Shown piece after piece: positions 37,293 through 46,250 of a stretch of DNA of 64,000 nucleotides. The translations under genes and the position numbers were made by a program. Each line of letters begins with the position of its first letter. The first letter of the stretch is position 1. The notes beneath the pieces are model-generated. The model was given only the letters and a program-made list of their open reading frames with translations, made no database searches and had not been told where the DNA came from. The stretch is from Streptomyces hygroscopicus (lineage in GTDB: Bacteria > Actinomycetota > Actinomycetes > Streptomycetales > Streptomycetaceae): assembly GCA_002021875.1 (NCBI GenBank), contig CP018627.1, forward strand, positions 5,766,001 through 5,830,000, given 5' to 3'.

Positions 37293-37345
37293 GGGGCTCC
37301 GGCTCACCTGGGGCTCCGGCTCACCTGGGCTTCCGGCTCATCCGG
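37293..37345. repeat. three ~17-bp tandem repeats, GGGCTCCGGCTCACCTG
   Basis: Two perfect copies and one diverged copy (GGCTTCCGGCTCATCCG) follow the glycosylase stop. Position between convergent genes suggests terminator-region decay, but no strong hairpin is seen. Confidence 0.75.
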
Positions 37346-37410
37346 GGTGATGGCTCACAGAGGGCTCCGGCATGTCCGGAGCTCCGCAGCTCCGGCGCCG
37401 GGCGCATCCC

Positions 37411-38160
37411 TCACCTGATCTCGAGGATCTTCTCCCGCATCGCATAGACCACGGCCTCCATCCTGGAGTGCAGCTGCAATTTCTCCAGAATGTTGCGAAC
37501 GTGGTTCTTCACGGTGTTCTCACTGATGAACAGCTCCTTGGCGATATCCCGGTTGTTCATTCCGGTCGCCACCAGCTTGAGCACCTCCAGCTCCCGGTCG
37601 GTGAGCCGGGGCGCGGGCACCAGCCGCCGCTCATCGGTGCGCTGGATCATCGACTTGAACTCGGTCAGCAGCTTGGCCGCCATCGACGGGCTGATCTGCG
37701 ACTGGCCGTCCGCCACCGCCCGGATGGCGGTCGAGACCTCGTCGGTCGAGATCTCCTTCAGCAGATAGCCCGTGGCACCCGCCTTGATCGCGTCGTAGAG
37801 GTCGGCTTCCTCATCGCTGATCGTCAGCATGATGATCTTGGCGCTGGGTGCCACCTCCTTGATGGCGGTGCAGGCCTCGATCCCCCCGCGCTTGGGCATC
37901 CGCACATCCATCAGGACGATGTCCGGCAGCAGATCCGCCGCCTTGTCCACGGCCTCGGCCCCGTCCCCCGCCTCGCCGACGACCTGGATGTCCTCCTCCT
38001 GGGCCAGGACGATCTCCAATCCACGCCGGAAGAGCGCGTGGTCGTCCACGACGAGGACCCGAATCGGCTCCTTGCGCGGTTCGCCGCGCGGCTCACCCCC
38101 GTCCGGACCGACGCCATGGTCTTCACCGGCGTCGGACACGGGCCCGAAGCTGTCCGCCAT
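37411..38160 (-). CDS. NarL/LuxR-family response regulator, orphan
   Basis: A 249-residue two-component regulator. The receiver spans ~33-150 with acidic pocket VVDDH (Asp39-Asp40), phosphoacceptor Asp85 in IVLMDVRMP, and Lys in LLKEIS. The LuxR-type helix-turn-helix at ~185-245 has LTDRELEVLKLVATGMNNRDIAKELFISENTVKNHVRNIL. The first 30 residues are an extra acidic/Gly tail. The start is the ATG at 38160 with GGGGAGG seven bases upstream. No histidine kinase is adjacent. A 27-bp perfect inverted repeat lies 64-90 bp upstream (38224-38250). The secA-hpf location is conserved in Streptomyces as I recall. Targets unknown. Confidence 0.93.
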   Translation of the reverse strand: MADSFGPVSDAGEDHGVGPDGGEPRGEPRKEPIRVLVVDDHALFRRGLEIVLAQEEDIQVVGEAGDGAEAVDKAADLLPDIVLMDVRMPKRGGIEACTAIKEVAPSAKIIMLTISDEEADLYDAIKAGATGYLLKEISTDEVSTAIRAVADGQSQISPSMAAKLLTEFKSMIQRTDERRLVPAPRLTDRELEVLKLVATGMNNRDIAKELFISENTVKNHVRNILEKLQLHSRMEAVVYAMREKILEIR

Positions 38161-38223
38161 CGTTCCTCCCCCTGAAGGCCATGGCCCTTGCGGTCCGCAC
38201 CCTGGGTGCACTCGGTCTGGCGT

Positions 38224-38250
38224 CAACCGGTGCATTCGATACACCGGTTG
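38224..38250. promoter_or_regulatory. 27-bp inverted repeat, candidate operator
   Basis: CAACCGGTG (38224-38232) and CACCGGTTG (38242-38250) are perfect inverted arms with 9-bp spacer CATTCGATA, 64 bp upstream of the response regulator start. The arm centres are 18 bp apart, fitting a dimeric DNA-binding protein. Confidence 0.6.
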
Positions 38251-38309
38251 GCCGCCCGGCCATGATTTCATGCCCGGACGGCGGAATGTTCCTACCTTGG
38301 TCGCACGGC

Positions 38310-38344
38310 GGTGCCCCGGGGGCGCGCAGGCGCTCCGGGGCACC
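38310..38344 (-). terminator. hairpin terminator of hpf
   Basis: GGTGCCCCGG (38310-38319) pairs with CCGGGGCACC (38335-38344), 38 bp after the hpf stop. The inner loop contains a further small GC stem. Confidence 0.8.
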
Positions 38345-38381
38345 ACTTACTTGTCAGGCTGGATTCGGCTGAATTTCTCGG

Positions 38382-39071
38382 TCAGCCGCCGAGTGCGCCA
38401 CCGGCGCCGCCGGGTGCCTCTCCGACGAACGCCTCAGGCTGAAGATGAATCACCCCGTAGTCATAACCATGCCGCCGGTAGACGACGCTGGGCTGGTTGG
38501 TGTCGGAGTCGACGAACAAATAGAAGTCGTGCCCGACCAGCTCCATCTCGTAGAGAGCCTGGTCGAGGCTCATCGGAGCCGCGGCGTGGGTCTTCTCCCG
38601 GACCACCAGGGGGCCCTCACCCTGGACTTCCAGGGGGCCCATCCGGGTGGTGGGGACGGTCTCCGTCGTGCGCTGGGGGGCGATGTCCCCATGCCCGTTG
38701 ATGCGGGCCGCGTTGGGCACGGTGACAGCCACGTCGCTGGCCGGAATGCGACCGTTTCCACGACGCGTATGGCGCTTGTCGTGCTGCTTGCGCATCCGTG
38801 CTTCCAGCTTGCTGGCCGCCAGGTCCAGCGCCGCGTACGGATCGGCCGCGGCGGCCTCCGCCCGGATCACCGGGCCGCGCGAGCGGAGCGTGATCTCCAC
38901 TCGGTCGGCGCGGTCGGCCTGCCGCGGGTTGTGCTCCTTGGACACCTCGACGTCGAGGCTGATCACCTTGCCGTCGAGCTTCTGGATCTTATCCAGCTTC
39001 AGCTTCTCGGCCACGTGCTTCCGGAACCGCTCGGGCACCTCAGTTTTACGGCCCTTGACGACGATGTCCAC
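38382..39071 (-). CDS. hpf: long-form ribosome hibernation promoting factor
   Basis: A 229-residue HPF. The N-terminal domain (MDIVVKGRKTEVPERFRKHVAEKL, VEITLRSRGPVIRAEAAAADPYAALDLAASKLEARMRKQ) binds the 30S decoding region. A linker leads to the C-terminal domain (MSLDQALYEMELVGHDFYLFVDSDTNQPSVVYRRHGYDYGVIHL) that dimerises two ribosomes into 100S particles. The length and C-terminal domain identify the long type. The start is GTG at 39071. The ~310-bp leader contains two or more hairpins. HPF genes are usually stress- or stationary-phase-induced; nothing in this sequence proves it. Confidence 0.96.
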   Translation of the reverse strand: MDIVVKGRKTEVPERFRKHVAEKLKLDKIQKLDGKVISLDVEVSKEHNPRQADRADRVEITLRSRGPVIRAEAAAADPYAALDLAASKLEARMRKQHDKRHTRRGNGRIPASDVAVTVPNAARINGHGDIAPQRTTETVPTTRMGPLEVQGEGPLVVREKTHAAAPMSLDQALYEMELVGHDFYLFVDSDTNQPSVVYRRHGYDYGVIHLQPEAFVGEAPGGAGGALGG

Positions 39072-39386
39072 GCAGAACTCCGTTCCCGGGTAGCTCCAGT
39101 CAGTATCGGAGCGTCATCCCTTGTGCACTTGGCTCCGGCATCCTCCGGAGCCATCGGCTTGGCGCTTTCAGCTCCTCCTTCCCACGGAGAGGATCTCAAT
39201 CCCGTTTGTTCCAAGCCTCACCAGAATGCAGGCAAAACACGCCAAGCGGATGAGCGAGTCATAGCACTCGCCTTTCCTCACAACCGAACATAGCTCGACC
39301 GGCCGGAAGTCGGCACCCCCTACCGGCACGTACCTCCGATCAGGTGCTTTGCCGCGGTTACCACCTGCAACGATGCGGCTTCGTAT
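39072..39386 (-). promoter_or_regulatory. structured leader/promoter region of hpf
   Basis: This gene-free stretch contains GGCTCCGG/CCGGAGCC (39131-39138 with 39145-39152) and GCGAGT/ACTCGC (39255-39260 with 39267-39272). It also has an exact AAGGAGG on the minus strand (39180-39174) that has no start codon at usual spacing. No confident -35/-10 pair was assigned. Confidence 0.5.
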
Positions 39387-40244
39387 TCAGTTCCGGTTGA
39401 TGCGCATCAGGGGTGCGGCCACCACGGCCGCGCCGATGACCAGCCCACCGGCCGCCGTCACCGCTCGCGCCGCCTCCGCGAGCGAGGCCCCCGTCGTCAT
39501 CAGGTCGTCCACCAGGACGACCGGGCCTGCCGCCAGCAGCCGGCCGCTGCCGGGGACCGCCTCCAGCGCCCCCGTCACATTCGCCCGCCGCTGCCGTGCG
39601 TCCAGCCCCGACTGGTCGCTCACCCGGCGCCGCTGGCGCAGCACCGCCGGGACCCGCGCCGAGCGCCCGCCACCGCGCAGCACACCCGCCGCAGCGAGCG
39701 CGATCCGCCGGGCCGGGTCATGCCCCCGGGCGCCCACCGCTCGCCGGGCCGATGGCACCGGCACCAGCAGCAGCGGACCCCCGCTGGGTCTCGCCCCGGA
39801 TCCGTACCCGGGTCTCGCCCCGGCACACGCTCCCGATCCAGTACCCGGTCTCACCCCGGATACCCGGTCCAATCCCGCGCCCGCCCATCTTCGGGACCCC
39901 GCACCGGGCCCTGAGCCGGGCTCTGGGCCAGACCCTGAGCCGGACCCCGGGCCGGGGCAAGCCGCCCGCACCGCCCCCGCCAGCGCCTCACCCAGGGGCC
40001 GCGCCAGCCGGAGCGCTCCGCGCTCCTTGTGCGCGAGCAGCACCGCCCGCGCCTCGTCCACGTAATCCACCGCCGCATGGACCACCGGCAGCCCCGGCGG
40101 CACCGGGCTCGGCTCCACCCGGCGCGCCCCGGACCCGCGCAGCGCCCCACGACAACGCTCACACAACGCGCCGCCCGGCCGACCGCATCCGGCACAGTCG
40201 GCCGGCAGCGCCAGATCGGCGATCTCCTGCCACCAGCCCCGCAT
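39387..40244 (-). CDS. ComF-family phosphoribosyltransferase-like protein
   Basis: A 285-residue protein. An N-terminal double zinc-ribbon (CAGCGRPGGALCERCRG) is followed by AVDYVDEARAVLLAHKERG and the C-terminal PRTase fold with PRPP loop VVLVDDLMTTGASLAEA. In competent bacteria ComF acts in DNA uptake; in Streptomyces its role is unclear. Between these lies a Gly/Pro/Ser-rich insert of ~60 residues (near 112-170), coded by degenerate GGGxCC repeats and not part of the fold. The start is the ATG at 40244. It lies 120 bp after lpqB in the same direction. Confidence 0.9.
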   Translation of the reverse strand: MRGWWQEIADLALPADCAGCGRPGGALCERCRGALRGSGARRVEPSPVPPGLPVVHAAVDYVDEARAVLLAHKERGALRLARPLGEALAGAVRAACPGPGSGSGSGPEPGSGPGAGSRRWAGAGLDRVSGVRPGTGSGACAGARPGYGSGARPSGGPLLLVPVPSARRAVGARGHDPARRIALAAAGVLRGGGRSARVPAVLRQRRRVSDQSGLDARQRRANVTGALEAVPGSGRLLAAGPVVLVDDLMTTGASLAEAARAVTAAGGLVIGAAVVAAPLMRINRN

Positions 40245-40364
40245 GAACACCACTGTCCCGGCGGCCAAGCCCCCGCGCCACCCCTTGTGGACAACCGCGC
40301 ACATGTGGACAACCAGCCACCCCCGACCGGTGTCCTGGCCTGGAAGATGCCGCTACGGCCCCGC

Positions 40365-42242
40365 CTAGCCTGGGTAGACCGGAGCCGAACCGTCCTGGTC
40401 CACGGTCTTCCAGTCGGTGTTCGGCAGCAGCCGCACGATGCCGTTCTCCCTGGTCTCGGCGATCAGCGGCCGGGTCTGGTCCTCCGAGGCGCCGATCGAC
40501 TGCACGCCGTTCGGACCCGGCACCTCCGGGATGTTCGACGGGGAGCCGTCCGTCTCCACGTACTGCAGCTGCTGCACCCCGTCCGACTCCCGGCCCGCGA
40601 CCACCAGCCGGCTGTCGCCCGCCCAGGAGAAGGTGTCCACGTCCTCCAGCTTCGGCGCGACCGCCCGCAGCGCCCCCACCGACAGCTTCGGGGCCGCCTC
40701 GGTCCCCCGCCGCTCGATCCGGCCCAGCCGCAGCGTGGTGTGGCCGGACCGCTTGACCAGCATCGCGATCCTGGAACCGTCCGCCGAGACCCGCAGCGCC
40801 GTGATCCGGCCGCCGTCCAACTGCGGCAGCGCCACCTCGTCCGCCGCTCCGATGCCGCCCCGCAGCCGCAGCAGCCTCGGCCGCTGCGGATTGCGGTCGG
40901 CCACCCACAGACCGCCCAGCCCATCCCAGCTCGGCGCCGTCAGACCGTGCTCCACGCTGCCGCCCTGGCTGCGCAGCCGCACCTTGCCGCGCTCGGCGCC
41001 TGGGGCCATCTGGGTGACGTACAGCGCCTGGCCGTCGGCGGTGACCCCCGCCACGTCCCGCTCGTCGCGGGAGACCGCCACCGTGCCCAGACCCGCGTCC
41101 TCGGAGCCGAACGGCCCCGGAACCGGCTGTGGCCGGTCCTCGTCGTCGGACAGCCGGACCATCCGATGATCGGAGTCCACGAAGTACTGGTGGCGCGGAT
41201 GGCCCTCGACCCCGTCCGGGGCGTAGGCACGCGCCGCGTCACTGGAGAGGGCACACAGCTCCGAACCGTTCTGCCGCTCCAGCCGCACCCCGCTGACCTC
41301 GGACGATCCCTCGCCCAGATCCTGGACCGTGAACAGCGTCTGCGCCGCCATCCGGGCACACCGCGCCCCGCTGACCTGCGCCGCCCGGTCGCTCAGCCGG
41401 ACCTTCAGCGTGTTCGAATCGTCCAGCGACAGCCGCTCGTCCCGGCGGCCGAGTGCCGAACCGCGCGGGAAGGAGCTGCTGACCACCGGCTCCAGCCACT
41501 CCGTGGGACCGCCCAGCAGCGCCTTGACGGTCGCGGTCACCGGATCGATACGGCGCCGCACATAGACCGGATCGGCCACCAGCACGTTGTCCCCGGCCGT
41601 CGACTCGTCGGCGTCCGGGGACAGATCGGCGAAGTAGTACTTGTTGACCGAGCGGTAGATGCGCTGAAAGTCGGACTCGCCGAGGATCAGCCCCCGCGGC
41701 GGCCCGTCGATCCGCCACTCCGAACCGCTCAGCGTGAGATGGATGCGCTCCTCGTACGGCTGCGCATCGGGCTTGTAGGCGTGCGTTTCGTCCACGACGG
41801 CGATCCGCTTGCCCGACAGCACGACCGTCTTACCGCTGCCGTCCCGGTCGCCCGGGTCCGTCTCCACCCGCACATCCGGAGCCTGCTCCAGCACGGTGGT
41901 GGCCGCGAACGGCTGCCACCGCCTGACCGCGCTCTTGGTCAGATACTCCTTCGCGGTGCCGAAGTTCTCTTCGTCGCTCGTCGTGGCCTCCAGGAAGCCG
42001 GAGACCAGCTCCGCGGGCTGCTCGCCCTTGCCCGGGCTCACCCCGTACACCCGGACCTGCGAATCGACGTCGGAGCGCGGTGAGGAGTCCACCCGCCGCA
42101 CATCGCCGCTGTCGGGCATCGAGGCACAGCCGGACAGCAACAGGGCGCCACAGGCCAGCAGCGCCGGCGTGCTCAGGGCCCGGCCGTCCGGGCGGCGCCC
42201 ACGGCGGCGGAAACGGCGACGGTCGGCATGGTCAGCGCCCAC
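40365..42242 (-). CDS. lpqB: LpqB lipoprotein, MtrAB accessory
   Basis: A 625-residue exported lipoprotein. An Arg-rich N-region, hydrophobic stretch and lipobox LLSGC give lipidation at the Cys near residue 37. The GerMN domain (KEYLTKSAVRRWQPF, VKALLGGPTEWLEPVV) leads to a WD40-like C-terminal propeller (ITALRVSADGSRIAMLV). In actinobacteria LpqB interacts with the sensor MtrB and affects MtrA signalling and cell-wall development. The start GTG at 42242 overlaps the mtrB end by 11 bp, so translation is coupled. Confidence 0.94.
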   Translation of the reverse strand: MGADHADRRRFRRRGRRPDGRALSTPALLACGALLLSGCASMPDSGDVRRVDSSPRSDVDSQVRVYGVSPGKGEQPAELVSGFLEATTSDEENFGTAKEYLTKSAVRRWQPFAATTVLEQAPDVRVETDPGDRDGSGKTVVLSGKRIAVVDETHAYKPDAQPYEERIHLTLSGSEWRIDGPPRGLILGESDFQRIYRSVNKYYFADLSPDADESTAGDNVLVADPVYVRRRIDPVTATVKALLGGPTEWLEPVVSSSFPRGSALGRRDERLSLDDSNTLKVRLSDRAAQVSGARCARMAAQTLFTVQDLGEGSSEVSGVRLERQNGSELCALSSDAARAYAPDGVEGHPRHQYFVDSDHRMVRLSDDEDRPQPVPGPFGSEDAGLGTVAVSRDERDVAGVTADGQALYVTQMAPGAERGKVRLRSQGGSVEHGLTAPSWDGLGGLWVADRNPQRPRLLRLRGGIGAADEVALPQLDGGRITALRVSADGSRIAMLVKRSGHTTLRLGRIERRGTEAAPKLSVGALRAVAPKLEDVDTFSWAGDSRLVVAGRESDGVQQLQYVETDGSPSNIPEVPGPNGVQSIGASEDQTRPLIAETRENGIVRLLPNTDWKTVDQDGSAPVYPG

Positions 42243-44268
42243 GAGGGCGGCCCTCCCCTTCGTTCGATGTCGTCGGCCGGGCGGCCGGCGCCCTGCCGCC
42301 CCGCGGCCCCTCGGACGGCGTCTCCGGGGCGCCGCGCACCACCCGCGACCCATTGCCCGGCAGGGCCGTGGGATCGGCCGACGGCGCCGCGGCTTCGGCG
42401 GGCAGCGCGGACCGCGGTTGCGCGGGCACCGCCGCCGGCCCCTCCGCAGGAGGCTGCGGGGCCCCGGCGTCATCCGTACGGCGGTTACGCCGGGAGTCCT
42501 CGGGCTCCAGCGGGATCGGCGAGCCGCGCAGCACATCGCCCGCGGTACGCGGCAGCGTCAGCCGGAACTGCGAACCGCCGCCGGGCTCACCCCACGCCTG
42601 CAGCCAGCCATCGTGCAGCCGCGCGTCCTCCACCGCGATCGACAGGCCGAGACCGGTGCCGCCGGTGGTGCGCGCACGGGCCGGATCGGCCCGCCAGAAG
42701 CGGTTGAACACCCGCGTCGCCTCGCCGGGCTTGAGCCCGACGCCGTAGTCCCGCACCGCGACGGCCACCGCACCGCCCGCCGTCGCGAGCCGCACGACCA
42801 CATCGCGGCCCTCACCGTGCTCCACGGCGTTGACCACCAGATTGCGCAGCACCCGCTCGACACGGCGGGTGTCCGCCTCCGCGATCACCGGCGCCTCGGC
42901 GCCCCGCACCAGGATCCGGGTGCCCTTCGCCTCGGCGAGCGGCTCGGCGCCGCCCACCACCCGGTGCACCACATCGCGCAGATCGATCGGCTCGGCCTCC
43001 AGCGCGGCCGCGCCCGCGTCGAACCGGCTGATCTCCAGCAGATCGCTGAGCAGCGACTCGAAGCGGTCGACCTGGCCCCACAGCAGCTCGGCGGAGCGCG
43101 CGGTGATCGGGTCGAAGTCCTCACGCGCCTCGTGAATGACGTCCGCCGCCATCCTTACGGTCGTCAGCGGAGTGCGCAGCTCATGGGAGACATCGGAGAC
43201 GAAGCGGCGCTGCATCCGGGAGAGCTCCTCCAGCTGCTGAATCTTGAGCTGGAGGTTCTGCGCCATCTTGTTGAACGACTCCCCCAGGCGGGCGATGTCG
43301 TCCTCCCCGGTGACCTTCATCCGCTCCTGGAGCAGACCGGCCGCCAGCCGCTCGGAGATCCCCGCCGCCATCCTTACGGGCGTCACGACCTGCCGGACCA
43401 CCACCCAGGCGATGGCCCCGAGCAGCACCACCACGAACACCCCGGCCGTGGCCAGGGTGCCCTTGACCAGGCTCAGCGACTTCTCCTCCTGGGTGAACGG
43501 GAAGAGGTAGTAGAGCTGGTAGGCGTCGCCGTTGTTGTCGTCCAGACGCTTGCCGATGATCAGCGCGGGCTCGGCGTCTCCGGAGCCCGCGTGCACGATC
43601 TTTCCGTAGCGCTCGTACGGCGCCGTCCGGCCCTCGTCCACCCTCCGGCGCAGATCGGCGGACACACTGTCCGGCTGGACATCGCCGGAGGCCCGCGGCC
43701 CCCGGCTGGCCACATAGGGCGTCTCACCGGAGTCGGAGCTGAGCGCCACCACCGAATACGCGCCCTTGCCGCCACTGGAAAGCTGCTCCACCAGCGCGTT
43801 CAGCCAGGCGCCGGAATCCTCGGCACCGGCCCCCGGCCCGTCCTGGCCACGGGAATCGCTCCTGCGGTCGGCCATCTGCTCGGCCACCTCGAACCCGCCG
43901 ACGGCCTGCCCCTGCGCCGCATGGCGCTTGGCGTCCAGCAGACCGTTGCGCACCTGCCCGATGACCACCAGGCCCAGCAGCAGCACCACACCGAGCGACA
44001 TCAGCAGCGTGGTGGCGACCACCCGCAGCTGGATGTTCCGCCGCCACAGCCGGGCAGCGGGCAGCAGCGGACGGCGCACCCACCGTCCGAACAGCCGGAT
44101 CACCGGATGGGCCGGCCCTCCGGACGCCCCGTCGGGCAGCAGATGCCCGCCGCTCCACAACCTCCGCAGCAGCGGTATCTCACCCGCCGGGTCGGGCCGC
44201 CCCATCCGGGCACCCTCCGGAGCCCCGCCTCCCGGTCCTCCGGGCTGCGGCGCCGTACCACCCGTCAT
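42232..44268 (-). CDS. mtrB: sensor histidine kinase MtrB
   Basis: A 678-residue membrane kinase. Two spans (VVATTLLMSLGVVLLLGLVVIG near 85-110 and FVVVLLGAIAWVVVRQVV near 275-295) enclose an extracellular sensor. HAMP is followed by the phosphoacceptor HisKA box VSHELRTPLTTVRMAAD with His362, then the ATPase with N-box LVVNAVEHGEG and G-boxes DYGVGLKPGE and GGTGLGLSIA. The C-terminal ~70 residues are Pro/Ala-rich. MtrB controls MtrA, coordinating growth and development. The start is the ATG at 44268, one base after the mtrA stop; a longer in-frame start exists within mtrA. Confidence 0.96.
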   Translation of the reverse strand: MTGGTAPQPGGPGGGAPEGARMGRPDPAGEIPLLRRLWSGGHLLPDGASGGPAHPVIRLFGRWVRRPLLPAARLWRRNIQLRVVATTLLMSLGVVLLLGLVVIGQVRNGLLDAKRHAAQGQAVGGFEVAEQMADRRSDSRGQDGPGAGAEDSGAWLNALVEQLSSGGKGAYSVVALSSDSGETPYVASRGPRASGDVQPDSVSADLRRRVDEGRTAPYERYGKIVHAGSGDAEPALIIGKRLDDNNGDAYQLYYLFPFTQEEKSLSLVKGTLATAGVFVVVLLGAIAWVVVRQVVTPVRMAAGISERLAAGLLQERMKVTGEDDIARLGESFNKMAQNLQLKIQQLEELSRMQRRFVSDVSHELRTPLTTVRMAADVIHEAREDFDPITARSAELLWGQVDRFESLLSDLLEISRFDAGAAALEAEPIDLRDVVHRVVGGAEPLAEAKGTRILVRGAEAPVIAEADTRRVERVLRNLVVNAVEHGEGRDVVVRLATAGGAVAVAVRDYGVGLKPGEATRVFNRFWRADPARARTTGGTGLGLSIAVEDARLHDGWLQAWGEPGGGSQFRLTLPRTAGDVLRGSPIPLEPEDSRRNRRTDDAGAPQPPAEGPAAVPAQPRSALPAEAAAPSADPTALPGNGSRVVRGAPETPSEGPRGGRAPAARPTTSNEGEGRPRGR

Positions 44269-44269
44269 C

Positions 44270-44947
44270 TCAGCTTGGCCCGGCCTTGTAGCCGACACCG
44301 CGCACGGTCACCACGATCTCCGGCCGCTCCGGGTCCTTCTCGACCTTCGACCGCAGCCGCTGCACATGCACATTCACCAGCCGGGTGTCGGCGGCATGCC
44401 GATAGCCCCAGACCTGCTCCAGCAGCACCTCACGGGTAAAGACCTGCCACGGCTTACGAGCCAGCGCCACCAGAAGATCGAACTCCAGCGGGGTCAGCGC
44501 TATCGACTGGCCGTCCCGCTTCACCGAATGGCCCGCCACGTCGATCACCAGATCGCCTATGGCCAGCTGCTCCGGTGCCGGCTCCTCGGAACGCCTCAGC
44601 CGGGCCCGGATCCGGGCCACCAGCTCCTTCGGCTTGAACGGCTTGACGATGTAGTCATCCGCCCCGGACTCGAGACCGACCACCACATCGACCGTGTCGC
44701 TCTTGGCCGTGAGCATGACGATCGGGACCCCCGACTCGGCCCGGATCAGTCGGCAGACCTCGATGCCGTCCCGTCCGGGCAGCATCAGATCGAGCAGCAC
44801 CAGATCGGGCTTGGTCTCGCGGAAGGCGGCAAGAGCCTTGTCGCCGTCCGACACAAACGACGGTTCAAAGCCTTCGCCGCGCAGCACGATGCCAAGCATC
44901 TCTGCCAGTGCGGTGTCGTCGTCGACGACAAGGACGCGTCCCTTCAT
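44270..44947 (-). CDS. mtrA: response regulator MtrA
   Basis: A 225-residue OmpR/PhoB-type regulator. The receiver has VVDDD (Asp9-11), phosphoacceptor Asp53 in LVLLDLMLPGRDG, and Lys in IVKPFKPKELV. The C-terminal winged helix has ALTPLEFDLLVALARKP and HVQRLRSKVEKDPERPEIVVTVRGVGYK. MtrA is an essential or central regulator of cell cycle, osmotic response and, in Streptomyces, sporulation and antibiotic genes. The start ATG at 44947 overlaps the mtnA stop by 4 bases (ATGA), so MtrA translation is coupled to a methionine-salvage gene. Confidence 0.98.
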   Translation of the reverse strand: MKGRVLVVDDDTALAEMLGIVLRGEGFEPSFVSDGDKALAAFRETKPDLVLLDLMLPGRDGIEVCRLIRAESGVPIVMLTAKSDTVDVVVGLESGADDYIVKPFKPKELVARIRARLRRSEEPAPEQLAIGDLVIDVAGHSVKRDGQSIALTPLEFDLLVALARKPWQVFTREVLLEQVWGYRHAADTRLVNVHVQRLRSKVEKDPERPEIVVTVRGVGYKAGPS

Positions 44948-46101
44948 ATCGACATCATCCCATTACCCGATCGTGACCTGGCCCACAGCTCGGCGATACC
45001 GTCCGCCGTGACCGGAGAGATCACACCCTCCTCGGTCACGATCGCCGTCACCAACTCCGGTGGTGTGACGTCGAAAGCCGGATTGTGGGCCTGTGTCCCC
45101 AGCGGAGCGACCGGCACTCCGGTGCCCGCCTCGTGCCCGGCGATGGGGGCGTAAGGAATTGTGATGTCTGTCACCTCATGTCCAGGGCGCTGCTCGACCT
45201 CGATCGAGGCGCCGTCGGGAGTGGCCGGGTCCACCGTGGTGGTCGGGGCTACCACCACAAACGGCACATGGTGGTAGCGGGCCAGCACCGCGAGCGGATA
45301 GCTGCCCACCTTGTTGGCCACCGAGCCGTCCGCGGCGATCCGGTCCGCCCCGATCAGCACCGCGTCCACCTCACCGGCCGCGAACAGCGAGCCCGCCGCG
45401 TTGTCCGCGAGCAGCGTGTACGCCATACCGGCACGCGCCGCCTCGTACGCGGTCAACCGCGCCCCCTGGAGCAGGGGCCGGGTCTCGTCCACCCAGAGCC
45501 GCCGCAGCTGACCCGCCCGGTGCACCGCCTTGACCACGGCGAGGGCGGTCCCCTCACCCCCGGAGACCAGGGCGCCGGTGTTGCAGTGAGTGAGGATTCG
45601 ATGACCACCGGCAGGCAGCAGCTCATCGAGGAGCGCTTGACCATGAGCCGCCATGCGGTCGCTGGCCTCGGCATCCTCCCGATGCAGAGCCCGGGCCTCG
45701 GCGAGGGCGGCCGCGGCAGCCTGAGCATCGTCCGCGTCGTCCCGGATCGCGCCGTGATACGCGGCGACGGCCCGGCGAACGCCATAGCCGAGGTTGACGG
45801 CCGTGGGACGGGCATGGGCGAGCGATTCGGCGGCCTCGTCCACATCGAAACCCCGGGCCGCGGCAAGCGCGATCCCGTATGCCCCGGCGAGGCCGAGCAG
45901 CGGGGCGCCGCGCACGGCGAGAGAGCGGATCGCCTCCACCAGCGCCGGCACATCGGTGCACACCAGCTCGACCTCTTCGGCGGGCAGCCGGGTCTGGTCG
46001 AGAAGTACCAGTACGGGCCCCTCCGGGGGCTCCTCCCAGCGCAGCGCCAAGGAGATGGGAGGTATGGGGCCTTCCGGGGACACCGGATGCTGATCAGCCA
46101 T
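44944..46101 (-). CDS. mtnA: 5-methylthioribose-1-phosphate isomerase
   Basis: A 385-residue enzyme of methionine salvage that isomerises methylthioribose-1-phosphate to methylthioribulose-1-phosphate. Visible family motifs: RGAPLLGLAGAYG, ILTHCNTGAL with catalytic Cys near residue 173, and VLIGADRIAADGSVANKVGS with the catalytic Asp near 252; AFDVTPPELVTAIVTEEG ends the fold. The start is the ATG at 46101. It is first in an mtnA-mtrA-mtrB-lpqB run. Homologous eIF2B-like proteins were considered, but the Cys and Asp pair support MtnA. Confidence 0.95.
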   Translation of the reverse strand: MADQHPVSPEGPIPPISLALRWEEPPEGPVLVLLDQTRLPAEEVELVCTDVPALVEAIRSLAVRGAPLLGLAGAYGIALAAARGFDVDEAAESLAHARPTAVNLGYGVRRAVAAYHGAIRDDADDAQAAAAALAEARALHREDAEASDRMAAHGQALLDELLPAGGHRILTHCNTGALVSGGEGTALAVVKAVHRAGQLRRLWVDETRPLLQGARLTAYEAARAGMAYTLLADNAAGSLFAAGEVDAVLIGADRIAADGSVANKVGSYPLAVLARYHHVPFVVVAPTTTVDPATPDGASIEVEQRPGHEVTDITIPYAPIAGHEAGTGVPVAPLGTQAHNPAFDVTPPELVTAIVTEEGVISPVTADGIAELWARSRSGNGMMSI

Positions 46102-46250
46102 CCGCCCAGTCTGCCCTGTGCGCCACCGACTATTGAAGTGCCGGACCGCCCCCAGTGACCGGCACGAGGCACAACCCACCGTGGCACGATGGCTGGCATA
46201 CGCCCGCCGCGGACGCCGCGGCCGGTCAACGAACAACCTACGGAGCGACG

